DNA of 64,000 bases from the NCBI RefSeq assembly GCF_003946165.1, contig NZ_RHOI01000011.1, positions 18,150 through 82,149 on the forward strand, given 5' to 3'. Positions 7,642 through 15,783 of this stretch are shown here, piece by piece. The translations under genes were made by a program, and so were the position numbers. The stretch is from Lacticaseibacillus baoqingensis. Its GTDB lineage: Bacteria > Bacillota > Bacilli > Lactobacillales > Lactobacillaceae. The notes under the pieces are model-generated. The model did no database searches. It was not told where the DNA came from and was given only the letters and a program-made list of their open reading frames with translations. Each line of letters starts with the position of its first letter. Position 1 is the first letter of the stretch.

Positions 7642-8637
7642 ATGAAACGTATGCTGGCATTGATCGCCGTTTTAGTGGCGTTTTTGGCCGTGGCGTTTTT
7701 TGCAACGGCCAAGCCGACCAATCAACAAGCCAAGACGCCAACCGTTGGGATCTTGCAGTTAACGACCCATCCGGCCTTAGATGCGATCCACCAAGGGATC
7801 ATCAAAGGGATGAAGGATAAAGGCTACACCGTTGGCAAAAATGTTAAAGTCGACTTTCAAAACGCAGAAGGCGACCAAAGCAACTTAAAAACGATGTCGG
7901 AACGCTTCGCAGATGAAAATGCGGCGGTGATGGTCGGCATCGCAACACCAGCGGCCCAAGCTTTAGCCGATGTGACCACCAAGACCCCGATCATTTTAGG
8001 GGCGATCACCGATCCTAAAGGAGCCAAGCTGGTCAAGGATAATCAACGTCCTGGTGGCAATATTACCGGGGTTTCTGATCAAGCGCCGATCAAAGCCCAA
8101 CTGGCTTTGATCCATCAGTTGATGCCCCAAGCTAAGACCTTGGGTGTGATCTCCACTTCCAGTGATGACTCGGCTCAAACCCAGGCAAAAATGGTTGGCG
8201 AACTGGCGCCGCAAGCTGGTTTTGCCGTCAAGCCATTCACGATCAGCTCGACGAATGACTTGAATCAAGTAGCCGGGCAAATGGTGACGCAAGTGGATGC
8301 GATCTTCGTGCCGACAGACAATACGATCGCCAGCGCCATGCAGACGCTGGTTCAAGTCGCCAACACGAAGAATATCCCGATTTTTCCAACCGTTGATACC
8401 ATGGTTAAACAAGGCGGGGTGGCGACTATTGGCTTAGATCAGTTCGAATTAGGCGTCCAAACCGGCAAAATGGTCGCCAATGTCTTAAGCGGTCGCTCAA
8501 AACCGGCAACCACGCCGATCCATTTTGAAAAAACCGGTAAATTGATCATCAATGTCAAGCAAGCGCAAAAACTGGGGATCACGATCCCGGCAAGCTTGTT
8601 ACAAAAGGCCCAAAAAACCGGGGAGGTGTTCCAATGA
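7642..8637 (+). CDS. ABC transporter substrate-binding protein, TrpX/DUF-type (periplasmic-binding fold)
   Basis: A 331-residue exported protein. An N-terminal hydrophobic segment (MLALIAVLVAFLAVAFFATA) serves as signal or anchor. There is no lipobox cysteine, so it is probably held by an uncleaved signal or released. The body follows the ABC-type uncharacterised transport family (TrpX-like): TPTVGILQLTTHPALDAIHQG, then VGIATPAAQALA and IFVPTDNTIASAM. Relatives in streptococci import tryptophan or its precursors; other members have unknown solutes. The ATGA overlap with the permease gene shows tight coupling in an operon of substrate-binding protein, permease and ATPase. No T-box was seen upstream. 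Confidence 0.85.
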   Translation: MKRMLALIAVLVAFLAVAFFATAKPTNQQAKTPTVGILQLTTHPALDAIHQGIIKGMKDKGYTVGKNVKVDFQNAEGDQSNLKTMSERFADENAAVMVGIATPAAQALADVTTKTPIILGAITDPKGAKLVKDNQRPGGNITGVSDQAPIKAQLALIHQLMPQAKTLGVISTSSDDSAQTQAKMVGELAPQAGFAVKPFTISSTNDLNQVAGQMVTQVDAIFVPTDNTIASAMQTLVQVANTKNIPIFPTVDTMVKQGGVATIGLDQFELGVQTGKMVANVLSGRSKPATTPIHFEKTGKLIINVKQAQKLGITIPASLLQKAQKTGEVFQ

Positions 8638-9533
8638 GTTTAGGGGTTTCGGCAATTGGCCAAGGGTTGTTATACGGTTTGGTCGGCGTGGGGTTATTTT
8701 TGACCTTTCGGATCTTAGACTTTCCGGATATGACGGTTGAAGGGACATTCCCGTTTGGGGCAGCCGTTGCCGTTGCGGCAATCACTCATGGCATCCATCC
8801 GCTGATCGCAACGTTGTTGGCCATGCTTGCAGGGATGTTGTCTGGGCTGGTTACAGGCTTATTGACCACCAAAGGGCACATCCCAGTGTTGTTAGCCGGG
8901 ATCTTGGTGATGACTGGCTTGTTTTCGATCAATTTGCGCGTGATGGGACGGGCGAATTTGAGTTTGCTCAACCAACCGAACTTATTTAATGCGCATTGGC
9001 TAAAAGCACTCCCGCCATATTTTGATTCCGTAGTGATTGGCGGGATCGTCGCACTGATCGTAGTCGCGTGTGTGATCGTCTTTTTGAATACTCAAATCGG
9101 TCAAGGTTTCATCGCCGCTGGGGATAATCCGACCATGGCACGCAGCTTGGGCATCGATCCAGATCGGCAGATGCTGTTGGGGTTAGTGGTCGGCAATGGC
9201 TTGATCGGCTTGGCTGGGGGCTTATTGGCGCAAAATAATGGCTATGCTGATGTCAACATGGGCATTGGGGTCATCGTGATCGGCTTGGCAGCGATCATCA
9301 TTGGTGAAGTGGTATTTGGTGAATTGACCTTGAGCCAACGACTCGTCGCCGTGGTGTTAGGCAGTATCTTGTATCGCTTCGTCTTGTTGATCGTCTTGAA
9401 ATTAGGCTTTAATGCTAACGATTTGAAAGTGATCTCCTCGGTGGTGTTAGCCCTAGCGATCATGATCCCGCAAATCGACCATCGCTTGCGCATTCGCAAG
9501 ACGTTACGAAACGGGGTGACCTTAGATGACTGA
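8634..9533 (+). CDS. ABC transporter permease, TrpY/LivH-like
   Basis: A 299-residue protein with eight or nine hydrophobic segments spread over the whole length, matching the branched-chain-amino-acid-type permease fold. It contains the loop AAGDNPTMARSLGIDPDRQM, which corresponds to the conserved cytoplasmic coupling segment G-x-N-x-x-A-x-x-x-G-I of these permeases. It overlaps the substrate-binding protein gene by four bases and the ATPase gene by eight bases, as expected for a translationally coupled importer. Substrate specificity is unknown; tryptophan-like or another small solute is possible. Confidence 0.88.
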   Translation: MSLGVSAIGQGLLYGLVGVGLFLTFRILDFPDMTVEGTFPFGAAVAVAAITHGIHPLIATLLAMLAGMLSGLVTGLLTTKGHIPVLLAGILVMTGLFSINLRVMGRANLSLLNQPNLFNAHWLKALPPYFDSVVIGGIVALIVVACVIVFLNTQIGQGFIAAGDNPTMARSLGIDPDRQMLLGLVVGNGLIGLAGGLLAQNNGYADVNMGIGVIVIGLAAIIIGEVVFGELTLSQRLVAVVLGSILYRFVLLIVLKLGFNANDLKVISSVVLALAIMIPQIDHRLRIRKTLRNGVTLDD

Positions 9534-10281
9534 CCAATTGACCCTGGAACACGTTGCCGTCAATGTTGCCGTGGAAACGCATGTTAAGCCGCTGCTGCAA
9601 GCGATCGATCTGCGCTTGGCACCCGGCGATTATGTTTGTGTGTTAGGCACCAATGGCGCCGGCAAGTCCACGTTATTCAACGCCATTACTGGCGATATTC
9701 CGTTGGCGGCAGGCAAGATCACCTTAGCTGGCCAGGAGATCTCACATGAAAAACCGGAAAAACGCGCCCGTTTGATCGCGCGCGTTTTCCAAGATCCTAA
9801 AATGGGCACCGCACCGCGGATGACGGTCGCCGAAAACTTAGCCTTAGCGTCACGCCGCGGACAACGCTTGACGCTGGCATCGCGTCAATTGCGCCAACAA
9901 TTGCCGGCGTTTGCCCAACTAGCGGCGCAAACCGGCAACGGCTTGGAAAAAGCGTTGGACAAGCCGACTGAACAGCTTTCTGGCGGCCAGCGCCAAGCGC
10001 TCAGTTTGTTAATGGCGACTTTAAAACGGCCAGAGTTATTGTTGCTGGATGAACATACTGCAGCATTAGATCCAAAAACAAGCGAGGCGATCATGGCGGT
10101 GACCGATAAATTAGTCACGCAAGAGCAGCTGACTTGCATGATGATCACCCATCATCTGGAAGATGCCTTGAAATATGGCAATCGGCTGATCATTTTATCC
10201 GCCGGCAAGATCGTGGCGGATTATGATACCAAAGCGAGGCAACAATTGACCGCTGCTGATCTTTTGACATACTTTGGCTGA
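9526..10281 (+). CDS. ABC transporter ATP-binding protein, TrpZ-like
   Basis: A 251-residue nucleotide-binding subunit with Walker A GTNGAGKST, Q-loop (FQDPKMGTAP), signature LSGGQRQALSLLMA, Walker B ELLLLDEHTAALDP and the switch histidine in MITHHLEDAL. The FQDP-K-x-G-T Q-loop variant is shared with other TrpXYZ-like importers. It overlaps the permease gene by eight bases and completes the importer operon. It acts on the inner face of the membrane, energising uptake of the unidentified substrate. Confidence 0.92.
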   Translation: MTDQLTLEHVAVNVAVETHVKPLLQAIDLRLAPGDYVCVLGTNGAGKSTLFNAITGDIPLAAGKITLAGQEISHEKPEKRARLIARVFQDPKMGTAPRMTVAENLALASRRGQRLTLASRQLRQQLPAFAQLAAQTGNGLEKALDKPTEQLSGGQRQALSLLMATLKRPELLLLDEHTAALDPKTSEAIMAVTDKLVTQEQLTCMMITHHLEDALKYGNRLIILSAGKIVADYDTKARQQLTAADLLTYFG

Positions 10282-10299
10282 GGCGGTTTGGTCAAGGCG

Positions 10300-10324
10300 G
10301 GCCGCGCGGTGCGCGGCCTATTTG
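10300..10324 (+). terminator. Possible weak terminator after the ABC operon
   Basis: GGCCGCGC and GCGCGGCC form a perfect eight-pair GC-rich stem with a three-base loop. It is followed only by tatttgc, so termination may be partial and the SprT-like gene may be read through. Confidence 0.4.
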
Positions 10325-10337
10325 CATGGAGGCAGGC

Positions 10338-10787
10338 ATGACTGATCAAGAATTACAGCAAATGGTTGAAGCCATTTCTTTGGCGGCATTCCACCGGCCA
10401 TTTGCCCATCAAGCGACATTTAATGCGCGGCTAAAAACCACTGGCGGGCGGTTTCACCTACAAACGCAGACCCTGGATTTTAATCCTCGTTTGTTTGCCG
10501 CAGTGTCGCCAGCACAGCAAGCCGGGGTGATCAAACATGAGTTGTGTCACTATCATCTTTATCGGCAACATCGCGGGTATCAGCATCGCGATGCTGATTT
10601 CAAGCAATTATTGGCCGCTGTTGGTGGGTCACGTTATGCCCCGGCGCTGCCGCAATTGGCTAAATATTGCTACCAATGCCAAGCTTGTGGTCACCAATAT
10701 TTGCGCCAACGGCGGATGAACGTGCGCCGGTATGCCTGTGGCCGTTGTGGCGGTAAATTACGGTTGCTGGCGAACCGGCCGCGTTAG
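10338..10787 (+). CDS. SprT-like zinc metalloprotease-family protein
   Basis: A 149-residue protein with the zinc-binding HELCHYH motif (H67-E-x-x-H71), followed by a C-terminal zinc ribbon in which CYQCQACGHQY and CGRCGG provide two cysteine pairs. This is the usual architecture of the bacterial SprT-like (YpaA/YdcK-type) family. Start ATG 10338 is chosen over ATG 10326 because a ggaggcagg site lies between them. It is probably cytosolic; the eukaryotic relatives (Spartan) cleave DNA-protein crosslinks, but the bacterial role is not established. Its last 30 bases overlap the end of the convergent acetyltransferase gene. Confidence 0.85.
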   Translation: MTDQELQQMVEAISLAAFHRPFAHQATFNARLKTTGGRFHLQTQTLDFNPRLFAAVSPAQQAGVIKHELCHYHLYRQHRGYQHRDADFKQLLAAVGGSRYAPALPQLAKYCYQCQACGHQYLRQRRMNVRRYACGRCGGKLRLLANRPR

Positions 10788-11234
10788 GGTGAGCTGTTGC
10801 GGCAAGAATCCGGCTTGTTGATAAAATTGCTGAGCTTGGGTGTTGGCGGCCAGCACATTGAGCTGAACGAATTCACAAGCATGCGCTTTAGCCCAATCGT
10901 CTACTGCCGTCAGCAACGCTTGAGCGCGTCCTTGATGGCGATAAGCTGGTTGGACGTATAAGTCGACACACAAAGCAAAACGATGGAAGACCGCTTCTAA
11001 TTCCACTCCCGTCGTCGCTGCTAGCACTAAGGCAAAGCCGACGATGCGGGATTGATCAGTGGTGATGAAGATGTCGCTTTGCGGATCGATGAGATAATCG
11101 TAAAAGTCTGCGGCATTATCTTGATGTAACGGTTGGATCACAGTTGGCGCCAGCGCGGACATTTCACCCGTCAACTGGCGGTATAAGGCGGCGATTTCAG
11201 GTGCTTGATTAGGTGTTGCAGGCTGGATCAACAT
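10758..11234 (-). CDS. GNAT family N-acetyltransferase
   Basis: A 158-residue GNAT-fold protein. The motif A region, LYVQPAYRHQGRAQALLTAV, contains the acetyl-CoA-binding Q/R-x-x-G-x-G/A pattern. It is followed by a typical motif B with NTQAQQFYQQAGF. Start ATG 11234 is preferred over 11255 because an aaggaag element lies eight bases upstream of it on the minus strand. The acceptor substrate (small molecule or protein N-terminus) cannot be deduced. It is monocistronic and converges on the SprT-like gene, sharing 30 bases at the 3' ends. Confidence 0.85.
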   Translation of the reverse strand: MLIQPATPNQAPEIAALYRQLTGEMSALAPTVIQPLHQDNAADFYDYLIDPQSDIFITTDQSRIVGFALVLAATTGVELEAVFHRFALCVDLYVQPAYRHQGRAQALLTAVDDWAKAHACEFVQLNVLAANTQAQQFYQQAGFLPQQLTLTRPVRQQP

Positions 11235-11293
11235 TTGGCCACTTCCTTTTGTCATATATAAGCTAATTGTAGCAGTAAAATTAAGAAAAGCGA

Positions 11294-11322
11294 TTGACTT
11301 TGATTCCTGATGCCTGTATAGT
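11294..11322 (+). promoter_or_regulatory. Promoter of the tRNA-Leu gene
   Basis: TTGACT (11294-11299) and TATAGT (11317-11322) have 17-base spacing, with the tRNA beginning 25 bases downstream. Confidence 0.75.
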
Positions 11323-11346
11323 ATTTCTTGTGCTTGATTGAGATAT

Positions 11347-11432
11347 GCGGGTATGGCGGAATTGGTAGACGCGCAAGATTAAGGATCTTGTGGGCGTTTT
11401 AGCCCGTGGAAGTTCGAGTCTTCTTACCCGCA
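11347..11432 (+). tRNA. tRNA-Leu (anticodon AAG)
   Basis: An 86-base class II tRNA. The acceptor stem GCGGGTA pairs with TACCCGC and the discriminator is A. The D arm carries TTGGTAGAC. The anticodon stem CAAGA/TCTTG encloses the loop TTAAGGA, giving anticodon AAG with U33 and G37. A long variable arm and a TTCGAGTC T loop follow; CCA is not encoded. G37 fits a CUN-reading leucine tRNA better than a UUR one. Its 3' end is the integration site of the prophage and stays intact at attL. Confidence 0.9.
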
Positions 11433-11434
11433 GC
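11420..11434 (+). other. attL core (15 bp)
   Basis: cttcttacccgcagc at the 3' end of tRNA-Leu recurs exactly at 46,241-46,255. The core covers the T-arm and acceptor end of the tRNA, the classic target of tyrosine recombinases, so the attL copy leaves a complete tRNA. Confidence 0.9.
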
Positions 11435-11455
11435 GGTTTATCAGGATTTACAATT

Positions 11456-11510
11456 GAAACCACTTGGTTAAAATGTGACTAATGTCGCATTTGCCAAGTG
11501 GTTTCTTTTT
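11456..11510 (+). terminator. Phage-borne terminator downstream of tRNA-Leu
   Basis: A 12-pair perfect stem (gaaaccacttgg/ccaagtggtttc) is followed by T5 at 11,506-11,510. It lies inside the prophage and replaces the host terminator that integration moved to 46,261. Confidence 0.75.
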
Positions 11511-11600
11511 GCGTTTTCTATCTGGTACAATCCTGTTCAATCCAAAATACGGTACAACGGCGGTACAAGAAAAAATGTACCGCCGTTTATAATCATATTC

Positions 11601-12785
11601 TCATTTATCCGGTGTGAGCGGGTCTTGCAGGCTCTTTATCAAGGCGAGCGCGCCTTCTTTAGTAGGGCGCGTGTAGCTTGCTGTCATCTTGATGTCGCTA
11701 TGGCCAAGCCAGTGCATGACTGTGGATTCAGCTGCCCCATTCTGCATCGCCTGGGTAGCGAAATAGTGACGGAACATGTGGGGGCGTGCGGTGATCCCAG
11801 TTTTTAGACTGATCACCTTAAAAATCTGTTCGTTGATGTATGAAATGTATTGTGGCGTGCCCTTGTCGGTCAAATATAGAAACGTTTCGGGGTTGGGGAT
11901 ACGGGCGTTGTCGGTGCATCGTTTTTTGCATTCCTCAATGGCATCGTCAATCAGTGATACGAGGGTGGGGGTGACGGCGTAGTTCGTGCGATAGGCTGCA
12001 TCACTCTTTAACGCGCCGCCCGTGCGATCGCCGGCGGTTCTGGCCTTGTAGTAGTTGATTTCATAGTATGGTTGATCGTTTGGCCCAATCTCGCGGGTGA
12101 ACGATTTAAGCTGTAGTCCGAGCACTTCTTCACGTCGAGAGCCAAGAGTTAGCAACATGACCATGCAAAAATCGTATCGCGATAGGTCTTGCTCAGCAGT
12201 TGTCATCCATGTTTTGAAATCGTCGTGGGTGATATTTACATCACGCGGTGCTGTGCCGCCTTTTATCGACGCGGCCTTGAGGCGGTTCTTATCGACGATG
12301 TCTAAGTGCTCAGCATCGTTCATGATCTGTTGCATAAGCGAGTTGGCAGACTTGATCGTGTTATGTGAGTAACCATCGATCACCAGCTTATTGATAAACG
12401 CTTGATAGTCCGAACGCGATATGTCGATCAAACGCCGGTCGCCAAACGCATCTTTTAAGCGCAAATTGTATAGATATGTTTTGCCCTTGGCCGTTGATTC
12501 ACGCCAGCGTCCCGTTTCAAGGCAACGTTTCTTCATTGATTCGAATTGCTTAGTAAGCGTGACGGCACGATGAGTAATCGGGCCAAGATGCCCGCCGGCG
12601 AGAGTAGACTCAAAATCTTTTAAGGCGCGATCGGCGTCATGCCAATTGGTAAAACCGCTGGGGTGGAATTCGTCGCGCTTACCGTCCGCGTTTTTAAATC
12701 CACGCCGTACCCCGTAGCGTTTTCCTTTTTGTGTATCGTAGCTAAAAAGTCCCACATGGCGGGGAACTGGGGTCCATTTTCTCAT
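11601..12785 (-). CDS. int: Tyrosine recombinase / phage integrase
   Basis: A 394-residue site-specific recombinase. The N-terminal segment, rich in aromatic and basic residues, fits an arm-binding domain; a SAM-like core-binding domain lies at roughly residues 70-165. The catalytic domain carries the first arginine in GSRREEV, H336-x-x-R339 in HMFRHYFAT, the GH of WLGHSDI, and nucleophile Y371 in TASYTRP. Start ATG 12785 has an aaagga site eight bases upstream; an earlier in-frame start at 12827 lacks one. It lies next to attL and is transcribed toward the tRNA, as usual for this family. It acts on the 15-bp core in tRNA-Leu. Confidence 0.95.
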   Translation of the reverse strand: MRKWTPVPRHVGLFSYDTQKGKRYGVRRGFKNADGKRDEFHPSGFTNWHDADRALKDFESTLAGGHLGPITHRAVTLTKQFESMKKRCLETGRWRESTAKGKTYLYNLRLKDAFGDRRLIDISRSDYQAFINKLVIDGYSHNTIKSANSLMQQIMNDAEHLDIVDKNRLKAASIKGGTAPRDVNITHDDFKTWMTTAEQDLSRYDFCMVMLLTLGSRREEVLGLQLKSFTREIGPNDQPYYEINYYKARTAGDRTGGALKSDAAYRTNYAVTPTLVSLIDDAIEECKKRCTDNARIPNPETFLYLTDKGTPQYISYINEQIFKVISLKTGITARPHMFRHYFATQAMQNGAAESTVMHWLGHSDIKMTASYTRPTKEGALALIKSLQDPLTPDK

Positions 12786-12883
12786 GTTGATTGTCCTTTC
12801 TTGTGTAGTTTTTAGATAAAAGTACACAAACGTATGTTCTTTTCGACTGTGAAATAAAAGCCCCGAAACGGGGCTTCATCAAC

Positions 12884-13594
12884 TTATTTCATATTTGATT
12901 GAGTTTTTCCGGTGAGCGCACTATTGTCGAATGTTACGTTGAAGTTTGCGCCAAGATCGCCCTTAACACCAGATGTATAGCCAGCGACGATCGTGGTTGT
13001 GCCGCCGATTAGAGTCTCATCGTAGTAGTCTGGCTGCCCATATTTGGCGGTGAAGTCGGCATATTTCATACCGTTTTGCCAGCTATTAAAAGCGGCCAGG
13101 TCGATTTTCTGTTTGCGTGAAAGTTTGAACCCAGTCAGATTCTTCGCAAAAGCTTTCCCATCTGTAAACGAGACAATGACGCTGGCTCCGAAACCGCCAT
13201 CAACATTAGTCCAAGTGACAAGATCAGTTTTAACTCCGTTTGTGGTACTGCTTGAGGTAGAAGATGGGTTACCAAACTTGGCCTTTAAATCATCTAATTT
13301 GGCACCACCATTGCCGTTTTGCATCAAATCACCCAGAGTAATGCTGTCAAAGTCTGCACGAGTAATCTTGCCGCTGTCCTTTTTTGATGTACTTGAAGAT
13401 GATTTATCCGTCTTGCTAACTGAGGTTTTTTCCGTGGATTCGCTGCTTGATTTGCCCTTATTGTTGAGGCCACCGCCAATCGCTGCTACCACAATAATAA
13501 CTAATATCCAGAACCAAACCCGCTTATAAAATGGCTTCTTCACTTTGACAGTGTAAGTTTTACCGTCTTCGCCCGTAATCTTTTTCTTTGCCAT
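12884..13594 (-). CDS. Membrane-anchored DUF3862-like protein of the lysogeny module
   Basis: A 236-residue protein beginning MAKKKITGEDGKTYTVK. It has one strong transmembrane segment (RVWFWILVIIVVAAIGGG) near residue 30, a Ser/Thr/Lys-rich linker, and two tandem copies of a BLIP/SmpA-like unit with the pattern F-x-x-I-x-x-G-D...K-F-G-x-P and F...G-M-x-Y-x-D-F-x-x-K-Y-G-x-P. Such proteins are common between integrase and repressor in prophages of lactobacilli and streptococci. They are presumed to be expressed in lysogens, and a role in superinfection exclusion is a frequent guess that I cannot verify. Start 13594 has a ggggga site and is preferred over 13648. Confidence 0.7.
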   Translation of the reverse strand: MAKKKITGEDGKTYTVKVKKPFYKRVWFWILVIIVVAAIGGGLNNKGKSSSESTEKTSVSKTDKSSSSTSKKDSGKITRADFDSITLGDLMQNGNGGAKLDDLKAKFGNPSSTSSSTTNGVKTDLVTWTNVDGGFGASVIVSFTDGKAFAKNLTGFKLSRKQKIDLAAFNSWQNGMKYADFTAKYGQPDYYDETLIGGTTTIVAGYTSGVKGDLGANFNVTFDNSALTGKTQSNMK

Positions 13595-13647
13595 GGTAAT
13601 TCCCCCTAAACCCCAAGCTTTTAACGTCGATCCGGACTGGACGTACA

Positions 13648-14286
13648 TTAGATATTTTCGCTAGTGTCGTAAATATATTTCCCCAAAATCTTAAAGTCCT
13701 GCTCACCGATTTTTGGGAAGATGTAAGGCTTGAAACTATCGTCCCAGCTTTCAGGCTCAAACATGACCGCTATCGACGTTTCTTTGTATCGTTTTACCGT
13801 TGCATCTTCGTGGTCGATCATGACCGCTACGATGTCACCGGATTCCGGCTGAATGCCCTTGCAGAAGACAGCCGTGTGCCCGTTGATGATTTTGCGGTTC
13901 ATGCTTTCACCACGAACCTTGAGAGCGAACAAGTTGTCGTAGCCATATCGCTCGACGACGTCCTTTTTGACGTCAAGCTGGCCAATTACGTTCTGCTCGG
14001 CCAGCGTCACCACACCTGCCTGAATCTCGCCGTAAACGGGAATCTGGACGGTTTCAGTGGCTGTGACCGGCACGGCGTTAGGTGGCAGGTCGTCAAGGCC
14101 TAATAAGAAATCGGTTGTCACGCCAAATAACGCGGCTAGTTTAATAGTGTCCTCGCTACTAACGGCTCGCTTACCATTTTCCCACATAGTTACTGTGCTT
14201 TGACTAACGGACATCTTATCCGAGAGCATGGCTTGAGTCCACGAGCGCTTTTTTCTAAGCTCGGCAATGCGCTTGCCAATTGTCAT
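13648..14286 (-). CDS. CI-like phage repressor (HTH + S24 peptidase)
   Basis: A 212-residue LexA/CI-type repressor. An N-terminal Xre helix-turn-helix covers residues 1-65 (KRSWTQAMLSDKMSVSQSTV). The C-terminal S24 domain has catalytic S128 in GESMN and K165 in TVKRY. An Ala-Gly pair in GEIQAGVV sits where RecA-stimulated self-cleavage usually occurs. Start ATG 14286 has a ggaggcg site; the longer in-frame start at 14334 has none. It faces cro across a 129-base operator region and should maintain lysogeny, being inactivated in the SOS response. Confidence 0.95.
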   Translation of the reverse strand: MTIGKRIAELRKKRSWTQAMLSDKMSVSQSTVTMWENGKRAVSSEDTIKLAALFGVTTDFLLGLDDLPPNAVPVTATETVQIPVYGEIQAGVVTLAEQNVIGQLDVKKDVVERYGYDNLFALKVRGESMNRKIINGHTAVFCKGIQPESGDIVAVMIDHEDATVKRYKETSIAVMFEPESWDDSFKPYIFPKIGEQDFKILGKYIYDTSENI

Positions 14287-14312
14287 GTGCGTCGCCTCCA
14301 ATATCATTGTAA

Positions 14313-14390
14313 ATATTACTAAGGGTGGGAGCAAATTATTTTAAGTATTATTGCTAAAAGTGTTGCATATTACTTAGAGTGTGTTATGAT
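14313..14390. promoter_or_regulatory. Lysogeny switch: PR promoter and repeated operators
   Basis: Two near-identical direct repeats, ATATTACTAAGGGTG (14313-14327) and ATATTACTTAGAGTG (14367-14381), flank a looser third copy, TATTATTGCTAAAAGTG (14346-14362). The rightmost copy overlaps a promoter made of TTGCAT (14363-14368) and TATGAT (14385-14390) with 16-base spacing, which would drive cro. The repeats are the likely binding sites of CI and Cro. Confidence 0.65.
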
Positions 14391-14415
14391 TAATACATCA
14401 AGTAAAGAGGTGATG

Positions 14416-14646
14416 ATGTTGAGCTTAAAAGATGTACGCGAAAAGCGTGGATATACTCAACCCGAACTTGCTGAAAAGGTTGGCGTATCGCAATCCCTTA
14501 TCTCTCAAATGGAACAGGGGAAGAAGAACGGGTCGGTTTCAACGAATATGAAGCTGGCGACGTTTCTCGGTGTAAGCGTTGAGGCTATTTTGCACGCCTC
14601 TGAATTTACACAGAGTAATAATCAAGAACAGGAGGCAACCAAATGA
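14416..14646 (+). CDS. cro: Cro-like Xre family repressor
   Basis: A 76-residue single-domain Xre protein with the helix-turn-helix QPELAEKVGVSQSLISQMEQG. Start ATG 14416 follows an aaagaggtg site; ATG 14413 is adjacent in the same frame. It is the first gene rightward of the operator region and is coupled to the antirepressor gene by an ATGA overlap. It is expected to block CI synthesis and favour lytic growth. Confidence 0.88.
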   Translation: MLSLKDVREKRGYTQPELAEKVGVSQSLISQMEQGKKNGSVSTNMKLATFLGVSVEAILHASEFTQSNNQEQEATK

Positions 14647-15377
14647 ATGAGCTAATCAAGGTAGTCGAGAATGGGCAACACCAGCAAGTGGTATCAGCAC
14701 GTGAACTTCATGCAGGTCTTGAAGTCAAAACTCGATTCAGTCTTTGGACTAAGCAGAACTTTGGCGGATTCAGTGAAGGCACTGATTTTACAAGCGTAGT
14801 TACGACTACGGTTGTTAACAACGGTGGTAAACGTGAGCTTCAAGATTATGCCATCACAATTGATATGGCGAAGAACTTGGCACTCATGAGCAAGACACCA
14901 CGAGGTGCGATGTATCGAGCGTATCTGATCGAGGTGGAGAACAAGTGGAATGATCCGGCAGAGGTGATCCGCCGTGGCTATGCGCTGTTACTCGATGAGA
15001 ACAAGCAACTCAAGGTAGAGAACGCCAAGATGGCGCCAAAAGTTGAATATTTCGATAAGCAGATGCACAACCCCGGCCTGATGACCACCACGGTGATCGC
15101 CAAGCGTTTTGGTAAGTCGGCAATCTGGTTAAACCGGTGGCTTTCATCTAATGGCCTGATTTATCGGCAAGGTAACAACTGGGTAGTTCGTCAAAAGTTT
15201 GCAGCTGAAGGTTATGCAGGTTACGAGAACTGGTCAGACGCTGATAACAGTCATGTCGTTCCACTACTCAAGTGGACACAGAAGGGCCAGAAATTCATCT
15301 ACGACTGCCTGATTAAGGAAGGCGTCCAGCCAGTGATGGTCACGATGCGACTGGAAGGTAAGGAGGCAACCAAATGA
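14643..15377 (+). CDS. Phage antirepressor (AntA/AntB domain + KilAC domain)
   Basis: A 244-residue protein. The N-terminal AntA/AntB domain contains VSARELHAGLEVKTRFSLW and the block FSEGTDFTSV, followed by DMAKNLALMSKTPRGAMYRAY. The C-terminal KilAC DNA-binding domain carries MTTTVIAKRFGKSAIWLNRW. Antirepressors of this type counteract CI-family repressors or modulate early transcription. It is coupled to cro upstream and to a 55-codon gene downstream by ATGA overlaps, forming an early operon from PR. Confidence 0.9.
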   Translation: MNELIKVVENGQHQQVVSARELHAGLEVKTRFSLWTKQNFGGFSEGTDFTSVVTTTVVNNGGKRELQDYAITIDMAKNLALMSKTPRGAMYRAYLIEVENKWNDPAEVIRRGYALLLDENKQLKVENAKMAPKVEYFDKQMHNPGLMTTTVIAKRFGKSAIWLNRWLSSNGLIYRQGNNWVVRQKFAAEGYAGYENWSDADNSHVVPLLKWTQKGQKFIYDCLIKEGVQPVMVTMRLEGKEATK

Positions 15378-15541
15378 CGATTGATCAAATTACAAAGATT
15401 GCTGAAGCGCTTGGCGGCCTGACGCAATCCGAATGGGCGGAAGTACAACGAATTATTGAGCATCTCTACCACCCTGTGAAAAAGGCACTGACCTCCGAAG
15501 AAATCAGCGCCTCGCTCATTAAAGCTAAACGGTGGCTTTAG
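15374..15541 (+). CDS. Small phage early protein (55 aa)
   Basis: A 55-codon gene whose ATG overlaps the antirepressor stop (ATGA) and which has the aggaggcaac site used again upstream of other early genes. The product is an amphipathic helical protein (MTIDQITKIAEALGGLTQSE at the start, ending in KAKRWL). No family was recognised. It ends tail-to-tail with a four-base overlap against a leftward small gene. Confidence 0.7.
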   Translation: MTIDQITKIAEALGGLTQSEWAEVQRIIEHLYHPVKKALTSEEISASLIKAKRWL

Positions 15542-15780
15542 TATTCCACCACTTGCAATTGACTGGGGCTAACGCGATATTCGCGACCGTCATATGCAAT
15601 GTGCACGAACGGATAATCATCAAGCCTATCTGGTAGTGAAACCGAGCGAATGGAATCTAGCTGTCCACCCTCTTTGACCCACGTCACTGGGTCGGTTTGA
15701 GAGTTCATGGACACTATAGATTCTTGTGGAATCTCAGTCCAGCCCTGCGGAGCAAGGTTGGCATATAAATGAACTGACAC
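15538..15780 (-). CDS. Leftward small hypothetical phage protein (80 aa) inside the early region
   Basis: This is the only minus-strand gene between cro and the right end of the phage. It encodes an 80-residue, mixed-charge, soluble protein with no recognised domain. The best start is GTG 15780: an aggagg-type site lies eight bases upstream on the minus strand, within a perfect palindrome. A longer reading frame starts at GTG 15789. The strong ribosome binding site and protein-like composition argue that it is real, possibly expressed in the lysogen against the early transcript. No convincing promoter was identified. Confidence 0.55.
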   Translation of the reverse strand: MSVHLYANLAPQGWTEIPQESIVSMNSQTDPVTWVKEGGQLDSIRSVSLPDRLDDYPFVHIAYDGREYRVSPSQLQVVEY

Positions 15781-15783
15781 TAC

